Below, in pieces: positions 1 through 12,200 of a stretch of DNA of 64,000 nucleotides; the stretch's first letter is position 1, and every line of letters starts with the position of its first letter. A program made the translations under genes and the position numbers. The notes beneath the pieces were generated by a model. It had not been told where the DNA came from, did not search any database, and saw only the letters and a program-made list of their open reading frames with translations. Origin of the DNA: Malachius bipustulatus (Eukaryota > Arthropoda > Insecta > Coleoptera > Melyridae); NCBI GenBank assembly GCA_910589415.1, contig OU342638.1, positions 5,890,001-5,954,000 on the forward strand. Reading direction: 5' to 3'.

Positions 1-187
1 GCAGTAGACAATATACTGGTCAGGTGCGAAACTCGGCACCAAGGACGTTCCAAAACCTATAAGAGCACTAGTGTGGATACCAGGGACCCAAGAGAATCCA
101 GAAAAAAATAAAAAAAGACTGGGAATTCAAAACCCAGGATTAAAACCAGAAACGTGGACCCTAGTGGACAGGAAACCTGACACAAAA
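1..187 (+). pseudogene. 3' end of retrotransposon ORF1 (DUF4780-like), partial
   Basis: The sequence matches the end of the ORF1 at 30436-30640, which has a DUF4780-like nucleic-acid-binding region. Only the C-terminal tail is inside the window. The equivalent region in the sister copy ends with the words for a TGA stop after the phrase near 187. It encodes no recognisable catalytic motif and is listed because it fixes the orientation and family of the left-edge element. Confidence 0.6.
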
Positions 188-392
188 GGCCAACAACTAA
201 TTTTCCTCATGAGAGAAAATAGAGCAGCTTCAATGCAGACCTTAACTTAACCTAACTAGGGTGTTATTCAAGTGACTAGGTGAGAAAAGGGAAGAGGGAG
301 CAGAGAAGATGGAAACGGAAGAAGTGGGGACTGAAGAGAAACCCACTGACCCGGAGGGAGGAGAACCCCAACCTGAATAAGGTAAGGCATTC

Positions 393-2757
393 AAATTTCT
401 ACAAGTTAATATCCAACATAGCAAAGCAGCTTCGGCTGCTTTGCAACAATATGTAAGAAAGAACAATATTGATATTGATATTATACCGATACATGAACCT
501 TGGATATCCAACGGGGCCATCAGAGGTATTAATATGGTGGACGAATGGGAACTAATCAGCCCAGGAGGAAACCATCCAAGAACTTGCATCTTAGCAAAGA
601 AAAACCTACATTTACTGCCATTATGGGAGCATACTACAAGCAACCTAATGGCAGTAAAATGAACAATCAAAAGGGTAGGGAACCAAAACGAGATAATACT
701 CGGGTCTGCGTACCTCCCCTTTGATCAACCGGGCCAACCATCAGCTAGGGCAGTGGGGAAGTGGAAAGACTGGTCCATCAATGTGATGAGAAGAAAATCC
801 ACCTTTTACTAGGATGCGATGCCAATCCATACCACATTACATGGGGGAGCACAGGAACCAACAAAAGAGGTGAGTCACTTTTGGAGTTTATTACTAGTAA
901 TAATTTGGAAGTGGCAAATCAGGAAAACGAGCCTACCTTTGTAACTATAACAAGGAGAGAAGTAATAGACATCACTATCGGCACTACCAAAATGTGCAAT
1001 GAAATAAGAGAATGGCACATATCAAACGAGCCATCACTCGCAGACCACAGATACCTATATTAGGTTTAGCATATTCAATTATCCATTGGGAGGGATTCTG
1101 ACCTACAGAAACCCAAGAACCTGTAACTGGGATCTCTTTAGGGAGATACTAGGACAGGGGTTGGAAGAATGTCCGTTCAGAATAAAAACCCCTATGGAAA
1201 TAGAACTGATGAGTGAAATCATCAACACAGAAATAATCAAAGCTTATGAAGTCAGCTGCCCTCTAAAAGGGAGGAGAGTCAAGAGGGAGACACCATGGTG
1301 GAACCTAAGACTCTCCTCTGTGAGAGTAGAAACACAAAGGACATTTAACCGAGCTGAAAAAAAACGGGGAATGGGAGACATACAAAATCTCACGCCGGAA
1401 CTACATGGCATGGCAGCCATAAAAAAGGGTAAGAAATATTCCTGGAAAAGGCACTGTGAGCAGATCGAAAGAACTCTTCTAGAGACAGACTTCCCGGGTA
1501 GTAAACACATCCCTGAAGAATATACGCACAGCACACACCTAAATGTACCAAACATAAGGGGATCCAGGGAAAACTGGAAACTAGTAAAAAGGGTAACAGA
1601 CCACAACAAACTTGAATGGGCGCTAGACTCCTTTGCACCATACAAGTCAGCCGGCCCAGACAGGATAATTCCAATAATGCTACAGAAGGGAAGGGAAATA
1701 CTGACCGTACCACTATGCAACTGTTCAGGGCAAGTTTAGTCCTGAGTTATATACCACTGGCGTGGAGAAAGGTAAGAGTGGTATTTATACCAAAACCAGG
1801 GCGAGAAACCTACGCCCAGGCATTCATGTTAAAGACGATGGAGAAACTGGTGGATAGACATATAAGGCATGAGGCGCTGGAATCAACACCACTGAATTGA
1901 CATCAAATGCATATCATGTGAAGTCAGCCTTCACACTCCAACAAACAAAATAGAGAGGGCACTAGTCAATAAAGAAATTGCACTGGGGACCTTTCTAGAT
2001 ATAGAGGGAGCCTTCGACAACAGCTCTTTTATCTCTATAAAGAGAGCTGTGGAAAATCGGGAAGTTCCGGGGCCATTACGGATTGGCTAGACTCCACAAT
2101 TAGAAACAGACAAATCACCAGTTCCCTTGGAAACACGAGTGAGAAGGTGACGGCCGATAAAGGATGCCAGCAGGGGGGAGTGCTATCACCTCTGCTGTGG
2201 AGCCTGGTTGGCGACAGCCTACTCTGGGAACTGGAAAGAAAGGGAGTTCATGCGCAAGGATACGCAGATGACATCACTATTCTAACAACGGGCAAGCATG
2301 CAGAGATTATTTCCAATCTCATGCAACAAGCTCTTAGAATAGTAGCAAAATGGTGCCAAGCAGAAGGACTGTCAGTTAATCCTGACAAGACTACAATAGT
2401 TGCCTTCACGAAAAGAAGAATTCTTCAAGACCTGATGAGACTAAGACTTAGAGGACAATAAATCCCACTAAGCATGGAGGTTAAGTGTCTGGGTATTACC
2501 CTGGATAACAAACTTAAATTTGGAACACACATAGAAAGAACAACCAAAAAGGCTACCAGGGCCTTATGGGCCAGTAGAGGAATGATAGGTAGAACGTAGG
2601 AACTGAAACCAGAAATGGCACACTGGATGTACACTAAGGTTATAGTACCCACGATTACATATGGCTCTTTATTATGTTGGCATAAATCCAGAAAAAATGA
2701 GCACGTTACAATGCTAAATAAGTTACAAAGAGCTGCATTAACTCTCTAGCAAAGCTA
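393..2757 (+). pseudogene. retrotransposon ORF2: endonuclease plus reverse transcriptase, broken
   Basis: ORF2 begins near 393 with the typical start of an R1/LOA endonuclease (FLQVNIQHSKAAS). Endonuclease motifs follow in order: a glutamate-proline pair (HEPW, near 500), GCDANPYHITWGS (near 820-860) and a degenerate SDH motif (SLADHRY, near 1035). The reverse transcriptase has the GCQQGGVLSPLLW block (near 2160) and the catalytic YADD box (near 2260). Stops at 660 and 1061 and several frame changes break it. The first half of the RT is shortened near 1800, where the palm region is joined early to the LKTMEKLVD block. No RNase H or C-terminal zinc finger remains. Confidence 0.82.
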
Positions 2758-3262
2758 GATTACAAATGATCAAAGAGGAATAGCGAGGGACACCCACAAG
2801 AATAATCAACCCGTAAACACTTACAAAATATTACATGAGAAATGGATAGACACAAACCCCAACATCAGACCCAGCGTGCCCGGACTAAATACAAACGGCA
2901 ACTTACAAAACACTGACACAACAAGCAAATACATCAGCGATTGTTCAGACCTCGAAGAACTACACCTAGTGATATTTATGCCTGTGTCGCCACAGTTCTT
3001 AGACTCAACAAACAGAAAATTAAAAGTAACCATAACACAGTAAACCAGAATCAACCAAAAAACCAAACTGGCAAATCAGACTAGGAAAAGAAACTGGCAG
3101 AATTGGGCAATATTTTAATGGAAACCGCATTAAAAAACTAGTAAAACGTATAATTAAATTAGGTACAAGCAAAATAAATAAAACAATGGAAACAATAGGA
3201 AAATCCAAAACGAGAAAAATCCAAAATTCAGAAACGGAGAGAAGATATTCTATCACAAGTGC

Positions 3263-3779
3263 TAGTGATGTGGATTGGGTATTTACCCAACGGGTAGGTA
3301 AATATAAATTGGGTATTTACCCGGGTATTTACCCGAAGGATATTTACCTACCCGAATAAATACCCAAAGTAATACTGCCTAAGTGCGCAAAATTTGTTTA
3401 AGTTAAATCTTAAATCTTAAGTTATTACGTTTCATGTTTGTTATATTTGTTTGGTAAAGTTTATACACCCTTTCACTACACCAAATTATGAGAATATAAA
3501 TGTTTTTTTTTTAGATCGTCTACTTATATAGTCATATACTTATTGCTTTTGACAATTTACAGGAACATATTATAGACCTAAAATAGCAAAGACATGATTT
3601 GAAATTTCACAAAAAAAGCACAATCTTATTTGGTACCTAAACCTAATCATACTAGTTATATGACTGTTATATAACATGCTTGACCAAAATGATATATTTA
3701 CCCACTTTTGGGTAAATACCCTGGGTATTTACCCGATTCTTACCCCAAAAAATAAATACCCGGGTATTTTACATCACTA
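3263..3779. mobile_element. hAT-like MITE 1 with GGGTATTTACCC subterminal repeats
   Basis: The ends are inverted: TAGTGATGTGG at the left and ACATCACTA at the right. Inside both ends lie clustered copies of GGGTATTTACCC in both orientations, like the subterminal transposase-binding repeats of hAT elements. It has no ORF of note, so it is non-autonomous. The flanks atcacaag (3253-3260) and atcacaac (read across the next element) match at seven of eight bases. This is compatible with an 8-bp target duplication if the left end starts slightly earlier. Confidence 0.6.
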
Positions 3780-3784
3780 ATCAC
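3777..3784 (+). repeat. left target-site duplication of hAT element 2
   Basis: CTAATCAC, identical to 5143-5150 on the other side of the element. Confidence 0.85.
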
Positions 3785-5142
3785 TAGGGATGCAACGAAT
3801 ATTCGGCAACTATTCGGCGAACGTAATATTCGGCCATTTTGCCGAATATTCTATTCGGCCGAATATTTCTATTTGTCGCCGAATATCTCCGCCGAATATG
3901 TCTCAAGTTTTTATGAATAGAAATACCGAGAGAAATACCTTCATATTTTTCAAGACATTTTAGGAAACTCCTAAATAATAATGGCTTGGATCTATTGTTA
4001 TTGATCACAGTTAATCCCTTAACAATAGACTAGGTACCTTACCTATCTACCTGAATATTTTTATAGCTGAATAGGACTCTTTTTCAAGCATTGACGGAAT
4101 ATTTTACACTTTAATTATAGCATCTCCTAAGTACCTATAATTTAGCGGGTTTCGTATCTTGAAACATACTAATTTATACCTACACAATAATATTCCTATA
4201 TTATCATCAATTGGGTATTAATTTTAGGGACTCTTCAGAGAAATTATGAAATAAAAATCAGAGATAAAACAGAAGGCAGACTTCATGATTGTATAAAAAT
4301 TTAAAAGAATTCCTGTTTTCAAGTGGGTCCTTTCAATTTGTAAACAAACCACTTATACAATGGTTAGGAGAAAGGCTAGTATATCGTAAAAGAAAAGGAC
4401 AAAGTTCATATCTACCCATTTCACCAAAAGAGACAAACAACAATAATGGAAATATGGGATGACTTCATGAATCAGATTCCAGTGTTGACGGTAATGGGCT
4501 ATAAATCAACAATAAATCACACTTCACCTTTTGAATTTTAGAAATTTCTTATTCATTCTTGAAATCTAACAAATTTAATAACATTGTTCCTCTTGTTTTT
4601 TATTACAGGGGGAAATTAATGAACTTATAGAAATTGCTTACACTTTACCTACTTGCTTGAAATTTCAATGACAGGAACAGTAACAAAAAAAATTAAGTAC
4701 CCAGGTACCTACTTCTAAGAATAATTGATTATTTACTGAAAATTGAATATTCCTCTGATACCCTGTTATTGTTTTGCCTAAACTCGAGCTTCAATATGAA
4801 AATGAAACAGTCAATAAAGTCAATAAAAATCACCCAACAATAGCGCTGAAACGGTTCCTTTCCCAGAATTTATTGTTTTATTAGGTACCTAAAATCCAAC
4901 CTATAAAGCACATGAATGACTGAAAGATGCATGTAAAAAACTGGTTATGGACAAGTTGGACAACCCTCAAATAAAATAAAGAAAAAGATGCCTGTTAGAG
5001 CTGGCACTGTGGACTCACCAGGAATTAAAAATTTCACAAAACCATAATATTCGGCCGGCCGAATATTCGGATTCGGCCGAATACTAATGGCCGAATATTC
5101 GTATTCGGTATTCGGCAAAAATCGGTATTCGTTGCATCCCTA
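3785..5142. mobile_element. hAT-type element 2 with perfect 8-bp target duplication
   Basis: Terminal inverted repeats are TAGGGATGCAACGAATATTC at the left and its complement ending CGTTGCATCCCTA at the right. The flanks carry a perfect 8-bp direct repeat, CTAATCAC, at 3777-3784 and 5143-5150, which is the hAT signature. Both ends have dense GCCGAATATTC subterminal repeats in both orientations. At 1358 bp with no transposase ORF it is a non-autonomous copy. It landed within a few bases of the right end of the preceding element. Confidence 0.85.
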
Positions 5143-5150
5143 CTAATCAC
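5143..5150 (+). repeat. right target-site duplication of hAT element 2
   Basis: CTAATCAC, identical to 3777-3784. Confidence 0.85.
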
Positions 5151-5899
5151 AACATAAATGACACAAGAGACATCAATATAACACCACCAGCCAAAGAACA
5201 AAGAACATAATTCTGGAGGAATTCAACCCAGCATAACGTAAATTCAGAACGAATCGAGCAGAAGATACACAAACAACAAAACACATTAAATCAGGAAGAC
5301 TGTGAAAAAGACCTTGGAAGAACTAACCAACAAAATAAAAACACACAACTGGAAATGCCCAGGAAAAGAAAAAATATACAACTACCGGTACAAACGTTCT
5401 TGCAAAGTTTACGTCAATGCAAAAAATATCTCACCAAGTGAATAAACAAAACAATTCAAAATTCAGACCTGACACCATATTTCCTTACCGAGGGCACAAC
5501 ATTCATAAAACCTAAAAGCCAAGAAACAAAACCCTATCAACATCAGAAGGAGTGCTAAAACATTAGCCAAGGATCTAAAACAACTAATAATAGACGCAGT
5601 TATAATGAAACAATCAGAGAAAGACGAGAGAAATCTCCGCATCGCATACATAGGCTGCAAGAAAGCCTTCGACATGATGCCACACAGCTGATTGTCGAAG
5701 ATCCTACAAATCTACAAAATTCACCTCATCTATGAGCTCTTCTTAACAACTAACAGTCATTAATAATTTAATTGGAGAATAAAAATAACTATAACCACAA
5801 AATCAGAAAACGTACAAACAGATCAGATACACATCAGAGGGGGTGGTATCTTCCAGGGAGATGGAAAGAGTACATTGTGGTTTTGCTTCTGTCTGAGCC

Positions 5900-6225
5900 C
5901 CCTATCAAAACACCCTCAATAACAGTAAACTTAGTGTTATAACACTAGAGTTGTCTAATTGTTTTGTCAATGTAACTATTAAATGGAAAATAAAATTCAT
6001 ATTATTCTACAAGAAAGATAGGTAGTTATAGTTACAACTGTCAAATTATCAAGAGTTAAAAAAATTAGAAAACACTAACATGTATAATCTGAAAGTAGAT
6101 TGAAAAACACCACAATACTGAAAAAGTGTTAGTGAAAAACTTTATATTAACTAGGTTATATGACATCATAAATAACAAGTAACAAGAAAATTGACATTGT
6201 TCTCCTGTAGAACTTTCTTTTATGA
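5900..6225. other. AT-rich stretch without recognisable gene
   Basis: Between the decayed RT and the next retrotransposon the sequence is AT-rich, with short partly inverted words (tagttataactaca-like). No ORF, RNA gene or element end can be defined here. Confidence 0.5.
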
Positions 6226-8720
6226 GAACTTTTTAGCGAAGGGCATTGCTCAGGGAACAATGCCACTCAGAAAACTGGATGGGAACTATACGGAAGATGA
6301 AGAGCAGATAGCTCTACTTCTGTTAAAAACTCACTTTCCAGGTAGTGCACTGGAAAGAGATCAGACCACCCACGTGAAATTTGGAAAACCAAAAAATGAA
6401 AATTGGGACACTGCCAAAATAATATACACTCCCGGAAGCGGGCTATCGACACCTTTCAACCATTTAAATCACCCGGAGTGGATGGTATATTTCCGGCGCT
6501 CCTGCAAAGAGGACTGGATGATCTCATACCACACCTGGTTAGAATATTCAGAAGCAGCTTGGCAATGGGATATATACCACAAGCCTGGAGAAGAGCACGG
6601 GTCACTTTAATTCCCAAAGTAGGAAAAAAGGATATCACTCTTCCGAAGTCATTCAGACCCATCTGTCTTACATCATTCCTATTGAAGACAATGGAGAAAG
6701 TTGTCGACAACTATATAAGAACAGAAACACTGAACAGGGTACCGCTACACCGAAGTCAGCACGCGTACAGAGCGGGCAGGTCGACAGAAACCGCCTCAGG
6801 ACACTAAGGAGTATTAGGAAATCGCCATTTGCGCCTTCCTTGATATAGAAGGAGCATTTGACAATACAAAGCACAATGCTGTCAAGAAAGGCTTAGCAAA
6901 AAGAGGAGTAGACAACACAACATCCAAATGGATTCAGAACATGTTGTCGACGAGAACAGTTGACACCAATGTGGGCAAGAACACCATCCAGGTAAATACA
7001 ACTAAAGGATATCCACAAGGGGGAGGGGGTGCTATCACCCCTTCTGTGGAGTCTGGTCGTTGACGAACTCCTCGGGCTACTCACCGAGAACAACATTACC
7101 TGCAGTGGGTATGTCGACCGATGACATCGTCATAATGGCCGAGGTAAATTTGAAGGAACTCTCTGCAACATTATACAGAGAGGGTTAAATATAACCCTCA
7201 AATAGTGTCAGGAAGTAGGACTAAACATCAACCCTACAAAAACAACACTTGTACCATTCACAAGAAGACTCAAGCTTCCAAAAATCAAGGCCATACGCTT
7301 GAGCGGAGTGGATTTAGAATGGAAGGAAGAAGTTAAATTTCTAGGAGTAACACTAGACAAAACACTACTGTGGAACCAGCACTTGGACAAAACAGTAAGT
7401 AAAGCCACTAACACATGGTGTGCAGGAGAATGGCTAGCAGAACATGGGGCTGTAACCCATAGACACCTATCATCACATACAGAGCGGTTGCTTGGTACAA
7501 GAGAACTAAGCTAGCAACAGCAAGGAAAAAACTTTAGAAGATCCAGAGACTTGCGTGTCACAGGAGCAATGAGAACCTGCCCAACCGCTGCGTTGGAAGT
7601 AATCCTGGATCTGACACCGCTACATTTGTGGATAGAGAGAAGAGCTGGAGAAGCTCTACTTAGGATGTCAAGAGTAGGAATCAGAAGTGTACGGCGAGCC
7701 ACTGAGCATCGACCCTTGGGTGGCTGTGAAGGATCCTCCTGACACTGCCAAAAGACAAAACTATTAAGAAATTCAGTTTCGAGAGGAACTTCATCACGAA
7801 AGTGTCTACGAAAGAGGAATGGAACAACACCTCCAGCTGTACTCTCAAAGAAGGTACGATCAAATGGTACACAGACGGCTCTAAAACCGTCGAGGGAACC
7901 AGGGCAGGAATCTATGGGCAACGCACCGTGTACTCCAAACCAATGGGAAAATCCCCAACCATACTACAAGCGGAATTACAGGCAATAGAAGTATGTGCCC
8001 AAATAAACCTCGACAGAAACTACAAAAACAAAGAAATAGAAATATTGACGGATAGTCAAGCAGCCATAAAGAGGCTTAGCTTTTCAACCATCAGCTTCAA
8101 CATGGCTTGGGAGTGCCTAGGAAAACTTAACGAATTAGGCAAGAAAAAAAAATTCACCTCAAGTGGACACCGGGCCATTCCGAAATCCGAAGGAAACGAA
8201 CGTGCCCACTCATTGGCAAGAAAAGGAGCATCGACACCCTTCATAGGACCAGAACCATTATGTGGCTTCGAACATACTCTCTTCAAGGCAGAACTCCAAA
8301 AGGAAGAAGAAAAACTGAGAAACCCATTGGAGGAACCTCTCAGGGTTGAGATAAGCCAAAGAACTTCTCGGGAACTTCAACCTCTTCAACCTTAGCAAGG
8401 AACGTCTCAGAACACTGACGGGATTCCTAACGGGACATTTCAAGCTCAAGGAACATCTGAGGAAGTTAGGCATAGAAGAGAACGGCGTCTGCAGATTCTG
8501 CGGGAAAGGAGACGAGACACCACGTCACCTGCTGCTCAACTGCGATGCGATAGAACTCGAAAGAAGCAATCTTCTGGGCCACCACCAACTAGAAGCAGGG
8601 AACTTACCCGACCTTGATCCTCTCAAAACCCTGAAGTTTCTCAAGGAAACCGACTTGGAGAGGGTGCTTCACTAAATGGATTCCACACCAGGAGAAGCAC
8701 AGTAGAGGGGATACAATAGA
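6225..8720 (+). mobile_element. LOA/R1-group retrotransposon, copy B (5'-truncated)
   Basis: This copy lacks ORF1 and the endonuclease. It starts in the linker before the RT and continues through RT, RNase H and the C-terminal zinc finger. It is a different subfamily from copies A and C, with many amino-acid differences. The 3' region ends with a word (caatagatcttttaggtcgcagtg, near 8714-8740) similar to the one after the copy at 55180-56330, which supports placing the true 3' end here. Confidence 0.75.
6247..8678 (+). pseudogene. retrotransposon ORF2 fragment: RT, RNase H and zinc finger, frameshifted
   Basis: The region encodes, across several frames, RT words FKSPGVDGIFPALLQ (6460-6510) and FRPICLTSFLLKTMEKV (6652-6705). 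A block resembling the PQGGxLSPLLW motif lies near 7015-7055, and a YADD-like site is damaged near 7110-7130. RNase H starts at WYTDGSK (7865, first aspartate), with the glutamate in QAELQAIEV and the second aspartate in LTDSQAA (8048). The usual WxxGHxGxxGN motif is corrupted near 8150-8190. A Cys-Cys-His-Cys finger (CRFCGKGDETPRHLLLNC, 8490-8540) ends the protein. Multiple frameshifts and stops exclude function. Confidence 0.8.
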
Positions 8721-8739
8721 TCTTTTAGGTCGCAGTGAC

Positions 8740-9193
8740 TTGATTACCCTCAAAGATACAAATACAACCGTTTTTCTTGTACTGTTATAAAATGGGTCTC
8801 TTATGGTTAGAGAAAAATGTAACATACTCATACAATACAAACCGTATAGACTTAAAATATTATTGAATACCCTCTAGAAATCTCCCTAAATAGATGATAA
8901 AATTTATGTTCTCGACCCTCACTTTATATAAAATCTCTTCATACTACACATTTTAAATTTCTAAAATTGTATCACATATTAATAGATTAGTGATTAGTAG
9001 AATTTTTAGACATTAGTGTTTTATTTACCATCAATAATAATTGACATAATAAAATAAGATTTAAGATTGCAAACCTATCTCCCAAAATATTACACCAAAC
9101 ATCACCTGGTTGAAAACTTATAAAAATACACCATAGGTACTAATAACAATTAATTACACTGACTCTGTGCTCTTGATTTAGAACAAGAAAAGG
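8740..9193. other. AT-rich intron sequence of the RILPL gene
   Basis: The sequence between the retrotransposon end and the next host exon shows no ORF or element ends. I searched the minus strand here for the missing final RILPL exon (a basic FxxxF segment in phase 2) and did not find it. Confidence 0.5.
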
Positions 9194-9199
9194 ACTTAC

Positions 9200-9295
9200 A
9201 ACTTCCTGATTCCGCTCTCTGAAGATCGTTTCCACGGAGCGTCATCCGGCTCATAGGGCAGTGGTCCTTGGACAGGGGCGTCTTCGTCCAGAGGC
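9200..9295 (-). CDS. RILPL: RILPL exon 7 (C-terminal PYEPDDAPW region)
   Basis: Acceptor tttcag precedes 9295 and donor GTAAGT follows 9200. The exon supplies 1 base to the split glutamate codon from exon 6, then 31 codons, and ends in phase 2. It encodes VQGPLPYEPDDAPWKRSSES, a strongly conserved segment of insect RILP-like proteins, and ends at GIRK. It is the only host exon within the first 26 kb. Confidence 0.85.
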
Positions 9296-12200
9296 CTGAA
9301 ATGGTACATAACTAATCACACGTTCAACACAGACCTTCGTGACAACATACAGTGTAATACTAGAGGTTAGGTTTGAGCAGAAACAGAGGAAAAAGTTAAC
9401 TTTCAAATCAAACGAACATCACTATTACATATACAGGGTGTTAGTTAAGTACGGGGCCAAACTCCAAGGGGTGCTTCCTTGAGTGATTTTAAGAAGAAAA
9501 GTTCAAATAAACATGGGTCCGAAAATGCATATTTTTCAAGATACAGAGTGTCAAACTTAAAAAAAAAATCAAATGTTCGTGAATATCTCTAAACTCTTTC
9601 AATCAATTTTGTTGAAATTTGGCAGTTCTGTTTGTAATAACAAGAGGGTAATTTAGCCCCAATTAGATTAAAACAAAGCCCCACTGACTTTTTTTTAATT
9701 TTGTATTTTTTTCTAATTAAGCAACTAGAAATACAACTATTTTATTTCTTGAGTTTTTTTCATATCTTGCTTTGTTTTCGAGAAAAAAAAATAAAAGTTT
9801 GACACCCTGTATCTTGAAAAATATGCATTTTCGGACCCATGTTTATTTGAACTTTTCTTCTTAAAATCACTCAAGGAAGCACCCCTTGGAGTTTGGCCCC
9901 GTACTTAACTAACACCCTGTATAATACTAGTGATTAAGACTACCATAAAGCAACAGGTATGTTAGTTTTTACGGCATGTGCTGAGTCAGGATATTGCTGA
10001 ATGTTCTGCAAAAAATTTCGTTGGGAGAGAGAAAATTGGCAATAAATATTATTATTATTTGGAACTTAGTACAATAAATTTGACAGTTCTGATATTTAGA
10101 AGCTTTATCGACTAAATGATAATTTTGGAACTCTCTTTATTTCTGAGATTATGTTAAAAGAAAAAGAAGAATTGAAAACGAGCTTAAAAGAAGCGCCACA
10201 TTTATTGCATTGCAGTAAAAAATATAAAATTCCAGCATTCCCTCCCAGCCCAACTTAGTTGTATGCTTATGCTTGAGTGTTCAGTGTCCTAATGTTCAAA
10301 CATAACCAGTAAAACTCACAATTCTTGCTCTCGCATTCAAAAATGCCTTTATGTAATAAAACTATCGAGCTGGGAAATACACCTATTAGTGTACATTCAT
10401 TCACTACCTATTCATTCCCACACAGCACGTATCATAGAATATACAGGGTGAGTCATTTTAATCTTCAAACCCGAATATCTCTGTTGGTAAGCCAGATACT
10501 GAAAATTGAAGTTTTTCATTTTGAAAGCAGTGTACATCGGAAACAACCCCAAATATCAGAAAACGGCTTACATATTCCTATCTTAACTTTTCACATAGTA
10601 TACTACTATGTGGTTTAAATTGTAATACAGGGTGAAGGAAATTACCAGATTTTTAATCACCCTGTATAAAAATTTCAAGTACACTGTAAGGTAACCCATG
10701 AAAAGTTAAGATAGGAACATGTAAGCCGTTTTTCGATATTTGGTGCCATTTCTGAAGAACACTGCTTTCAACATGAAAAACTGCGATTTTCACTTGTTTA
10801 TCAGGTCAGGTCAGGTCAGGTCAGGTCCCTGCGTGCGTGGCTGGGGGCGCGGAACGTAGAGTTTCTCGGGCTGCGGTGTTGGAGGACTCCACATCCTACA
10901 CCCTAAATCCATTCCTAGCCTCTCCTCACGGATTGGGTGCTAGTCTCGAAAGAGAAACTGCCCAATCCAAACCCCACTCCTAACCCTAGAGGTGCGGGCG
11001 GGATTACTGAAAAGGAAACCGCCCAAACCTCCATCCCATCTTAACCCCACCCCAAAACCCAAGGACTCACATCTGGTGGGTACGGGTGTGGCAAGCCCGG
11101 GGTACCTTGCTGAAACTCTCCTTGCTTCAACTAGTCTTGGGAGAGTTTCCTTCATCTTTCTCGCTTTCTATCGGTCTCTCTAGACGAAACCTTCCTTCGT
11201 ACTTACGCTCCCTCTACTTTCTGGGAATGGCAACCCCATCTTTAGGGTCCCCGACCCTCTATGGTTAGAGGGTATTCAACGACTTAGCATGGAATATGGA
11301 ATCGGAAGAAGTGAATACGTTTACGGTGCAGGGGAGGGATACCCCAGTACCGGTCGGTGATGGGAGTGAGCGAGCAGGCTCCCCCCGACCGTTAGCAAGC
11401 GTCTGCCCAGTACCCTCAGTGGAAGGCCAGGCAGAGGGATACAGAAATACTACTGGTTATAACTACAACCTGGAAGATGAGGATCCATTCAGCAGGAGGT
11501 CTAGTGTGAGTAGGTCACCCCCTGGGAGTATCCAACCACCACCGATAGAGCGCATGGAAGAGGGCAACGCCACAAGCGAAGAAATACCCAATTCGATGGG
11601 AATAACAACGGAAATAGTCGAAGTGGTGGATAACGAAGATGACTCGAGTGAAGACGTTGAGGAAAATCCCCCAAAGAGGACGAAAAAAGTCACTCCTCCG
11701 GGATTGCATACGAAGAAGAAAGGGCAGGTGGACATTAGAAACAAAGGCACCCAATTCAAGGCTATCCTGGGAAAAGTTAAACATCAAGTAAGGATGCTGA
11801 GTAAAATCATGGAGAAAACGTATCACCCAAAAAAAGAAGTGAAAGATGCCTCGGACATACTGTATGGCTTAAGCCCGTATTCATCAATAAATATAACCCC
11901 TGGGGTTATATTTTGGAGCATGTCATTGGTTCAAAATTCGTAGCGTTCGTAGGGATTGAGCATTAAACCAATCAGTTGTCAGAAAATTGAAAATTTAACC
12001 CCAGGGTTATATTTTGAAGTTTGATGAATACGGACATTAGTGGAGCAAATAGAAGAAATTAAAATCAATGACTGGATAGATGAACGGCAACAGGAAACAG
12101 AGAAAATCTCACTGGCCAGGAAACAGATCGACTCACTGCAAAAAGAGAAAAACCAAATTGAATACGAATATGAGAGGAAGCTCCAAATGCCTAGAAAAGA

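Larger units (their letters stand above)
1..2757 (+). mobile_element. LOA/R1-group non-LTR retrotransposon, damaged copy A
   Basis: The window opens inside the end of ORF1. ORF2 follows, with an apurinic-type endonuclease and a reverse transcriptase. The copy is closely similar to that at 29380-34024, base by base over long stretches, so both belong to one family. It is inactive: the ORFs carry stops and frameshifts. Near 2740 the RT thumb is joined to a scrap of the RNase H region at the shared bases agagct, so about 600 bp present in the sister copy is missing. The right end near 2757 is inferred from where similarity to the sister copy stops. Family assignment rests on ORF1 type, RT motifs and the RNase H of the sister copies. 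Confidence 0.8.
2758..5900 (+). pseudogene. decayed R4/Dong-like non-LTR reverse transcriptase, split by two hAT elements
   Basis: Outside the inserts (3263-5142), the conceptual translation keeps scattered words of an R4/Dong-type RT. Before the inserts there is an RIGQYFNGNRIKKLVKR-like stretch (3100-3150). After them come an ending like LTEGTTFIKPK (5487-5520), YIGCKKAFDMMPHS (5648-5690) corresponding to the YxDxxKAFDxxPH motif, and RGGVFQGDS-like bases (5835-5865) corresponding to RGIFQGDSLSP. Stops and indels are dense, so the copy is old. The clade assignment is from pattern memory only; other non-LTR groups with KAFDxxPH motifs remain possible. Confidence 0.5.

Noticed and set aside
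8740..9193. Final RILPL exon
   Set aside because: I looked for an acceptor followed by a phase-2 basic or aromatic segment on the minus strand and found no convincing one.
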